Of a DNA stretch of 6,670 nucleotides, positions 5,310 to 6,670 are shown piece by piece. The position numbers and the translations under genes were made by a program. Under the pieces are notes generated by a model. The model worked only from the letters and a program-made list of their open reading frames with translations, did not search any database and had not been told where the DNA came from. Positions within the stretch are counted from its first letter, which is position 1; each line of letters starts with the position of its first letter. The stretch is taken from the NCBI GenBank assembly GCA_013694795.1, contig JACDBS010000097.1:1-6670 (forward strand), written 5' to 3'. This DNA comes from Chloroflexota bacterium (lineage in GTDB: Bacteria > Chloroflexota > Limnocylindria > QHBO01).

Positions 5310-6587
5310 ATGAACGAACCACTGATCCTCGACCGATATCGGCTCGTCGAGCGCCTCGCCAGCGGCGGGAGCGCCGAAGTGTGGCGCGCCCACGACGAGC
5401 AGTTGGATCGGCCGGTTGCCGTGAAACGCCTGCACCCACATCTCCTTCCCGACCAGGCGTCGCGCAAGCGCCTTGCTGCGGAGGCGCGCGCCGTCGCGGG
5501 CCTCTCTCATCCGGTGATCGTGGGCGTGTATGACGTCGATGCCACGGGCGAAGCGCCGGCACTGATCATGGAGCTCGTCGACGGAGAGTCGCTGAGCGCG
5601 CGGATCGACCGTGACGGCCCGCTCCCGCCGCGCGAGGCCGCCGCCGTCACCGCGGACCTGGCCGAGGCGCTCTATCACGCCCATCAGCGCGGCGTCATTC
5701 ACCGCGATGTCAAGCCCGGAAACGTGCTGCTGGCGGCTGATGGTCGCACGCGGCTGGTGGACTTCGGGATCGCGCACAGCCTTGCCGAGGCCGCCGAGCG
5801 CCTGACCGTGACGGGGACCGTGATCGGCACCCTGCGCGCCATGGCTCCCGAACAGCTTGCCGGTGGACCGATCACGCCGCGCACCGACCTCTATGGCCTG
5901 GGTGTCGTTCTGCACGAGGCATTGACCGGTCGGCCGCCGTATCCGGCCGGGTCACCGGTGGCGCTCGCCGATGCCCAGCGCGGTGGGCTGCCGCCGATGG
6001 ACGGAGTGGACTCCACCCTGGCGGGAATCGTCGCGGCCTGCCTGGCGCCCGAGCCCGAGAACCGACCCCTGCATGCCGGAGCGCTGGCGGTGGCGCTGCG
6101 CGGCTGGATTGCGGGCGATCCGACCGCGGCGCTCGCGATGGCACCGACCAGCACGCACCGATCCGTCGTGGACACCGGTGCCGTCACAATACCGGTGGCG
6201 GTCGTGCCTGCACCGGCGGTGCCTGGGACGCCGGCTGTGGAGACCCAACGGGGGTGGGTCGGCGCGCGCCGCGGCCTGGTGCTGGGCCTGGCGGCGCTGC
6301 TGGCCGCCGCGGTCATGGTCATGGCAATCAGCGCCCTGACCAACCCCACGGCGGCAGAACCTACCCAATCCGCCGTACCGACATCCGTGCCGACCCCAGC
6401 GGCGACCTCCGCGCCCACGCAGGTGGCGCTACCACGCTGGGCGGGCAGGCTGGCGGAGGAGTACGAGGAGCAATGCGGCACCCCGCTCGATCCGGCTCTG
6501 ATCGCGGGCATGAACAAGAAGCAGGCCCAGGATGCCCTTGAGCCCCAGATCGGCGCGTGCGAGGAGGCCCGCGACGCGGGCGACTAG
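5310..6587 (+). CDS. Membrane-anchored Ser/Thr protein kinase (Hanks type)
   Basis: A 425-residue protein from the ATG at 5310; a GTG at 5274 would add 12 residues, but the kinase fold begins normally at LDRYRLVERLASGGSAEVW. The kinase domain spans about 10-265: glycine loop with GG at 19-20, catalytic K39 in VAVK, helix C E58, HRDVKPGN (131-138) with D133, K135 and N138, DFG (151-153), an activation loop rich in Thr (LTVTGTVIGT), APE (179-181), and TDLYGLGVVLHEALTG. The usual aromatic before MAPEQ is Ala (A177). A juxtamembrane linker leads to one transmembrane segment (about 321-341), a Pro/Thr/Ser-rich stretch (345-375), and a small extracytoplasmic tail with two cysteines (C389, C417) that could form a disulfide. 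There are no PASTA repeats. All catalytic residues are present, so it should be active. It follows cofE by 45 bp; targets are unknown. Confidence 0.93.
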   Translation: MNEPLILDRYRLVERLASGGSAEVWRAHDEQLDRPVAVKRLHPHLLPDQASRKRLAAEARAVAGLSHPVIVGVYDVDATGEAPALIMELVDGESLSARIDRDGPLPPREAAAVTADLAEALYHAHQRGVIHRDVKPGNVLLAADGRTRLVDFGIAHSLAEAAERLTVTGTVIGTLRAMAPEQLAGGPITPRTDLYGLGVVLHEALTGRPPYPAGSPVALADAQRGGLPPMDGVDSTLAGIVAACLAPEPENRPLHAGALAVALRGWIAGDPTAALAMAPTSTHRSVVDTGAVTIPVAVVPAPAVPGTPAVETQRGWVGARRGLVLGLAALLAAAVMVMAISALTNPTAAEPTQSAVPTSVPTPAATSAPTQVALPRWAGRLAEEYEEQCGTPLDPALIAGMNKKQAQDALEPQIGACEEARDAGD

Positions 6588-6597
6588 TTCCTAGTTC
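6584..6597. repeat. Tandem 7-bp repeat CTAGTTC x2 at the convergent junction
   Basis: CTAGTTC occurs twice head to tail. The first copy contains the kinase TAG stop (6585-6587) and the second contains the minus-strand stop (CTA at 6591-6593). The two CTAG cores also make a small inverted repeat, ACTAG-TTC-CTAGT (6583-6595). Only 3 nt separate the two coding regions. No terminator-like T-tract is seen. Confidence 0.5.
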
Positions 6598-6670
6598 GGC
6601 TGGAGGAACAGCGCGACGATCTCGCCGTTCTCCACGCGGAAATTGGCCTCGACATTCATCGGTGGCACGC
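6591..6670 (-). CDS. C-terminal end of an unidentified protein (5' end outside window)
   Basis: An open minus-strand frame enters from the right edge and ends at a TAG. It encodes at least 25 residues ending MNVEANFRVENGEIVALFLQPN. The pattern FRVENGEIVALF, a strand-turn-strand around an N-G, resembles the last strands of NTF2/SnoaL-like proteins (xFRVxDGKIVxxx), but 25 residues are too few for a firm family call. It is not likely a complete 22-residue peptide from the internal ATG, because the frame stays open to the window edge. It converges on the kinase gene with 3 nt between stops. Confidence 0.5.
   Translation of the reverse strand, partial: VPPMNVEANFRVENGEIVALFLQPN

Noticed and set aside
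5333..5342. Palindrome CCGATATCGG near the kinase start
   Set aside because: It lies in codons for the conserved D-R-Y that begin the kinase fold and is explained by coding. A similar GATATC in cofD suggests chance.
4392..5915. A 507-codon minus-strand open frame opposite cofE and the kinase
   Set aside because: It is antisense to well-supported genes and has low-complexity R/H/D/Q-rich translation. No motif, ribosome binding site or start context supports it.

Overview
The window is very GC-rich and densely coded, with short or negative gene spacing, and it centres on the deazaflavin cofactor F420. It carries the three late F420 biosynthesis genes (cofD, cofC, cofE) and two unrelated F420-using oxidoreductases. 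CofE is a stand-alone protein of about 250 residues, not fused to a nitroreductase domain as in mycobacterial FbiB. Together with the high GC, the GTG and TTG starts and a eukaryotic-type Ser/Thr kinase, this suggests an uncultured high-GC bacterium. A Chloroflexota lineage such as Limnocylindria is my best guess, and a deep actinobacterial class is the alternative. No taxonomic marker is present, so this is inference.

Layout. Positions 1-468 hold the 3' end of a lipid (diacylglycerol-type) kinase gene on the plus strand. It converges with and overlaps by 20 bp a minus-strand cinA gene (449-1579) whose C-terminal amidase domain looks eroded. A 47-bp gap (1580-1626) separates cinA from a plus-strand block and contains a perfect 16-bp dyad that places a TAGACT -10-like box on each strand. 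The block then runs: F420-dependent split-barrel (PPOX-type) protein (1627-2043), F420-dependent luciferase-like monooxygenase family protein (2036-2974), cofD (2971-3888), cofC (3913-4515), cofE (4512-5264), and a membrane-anchored Ser/Thr protein kinase (about 5310-6587). Overlaps of 8, 4 and 4 bp suggest translational coupling. The one gap inside the F420 block (3889-3912, before cofC) holds a TATCCT box 6 nt upstream of the GTG, which suggests an additional leaderless start. The last 80 bp contain the C-terminal end of an unidentified minus-strand gene.

How the genes work together. CofC makes an activated guanylylated three-carbon acid, CofD joins it to the deazaflavin FO to give (dehydro-)F420-0, and CofE adds glutamates. 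The two oxidoreductases upstream are candidate users of the product. FO synthase (CofG/CofH or FbiC) and any dehydro-F420 reductase are not in the window. The kinase may be co-transcribed, but no functional tie to F420 is visible. I found no mobile elements, CRISPR arrays, tRNA or rRNA genes, and no stretch over 300 bases without a gene. Nothing here amounts to a new biological system. The best leads are the symmetric divergent promoter, the leaderless signals, the degenerate CinA domain and the missing reductase step.
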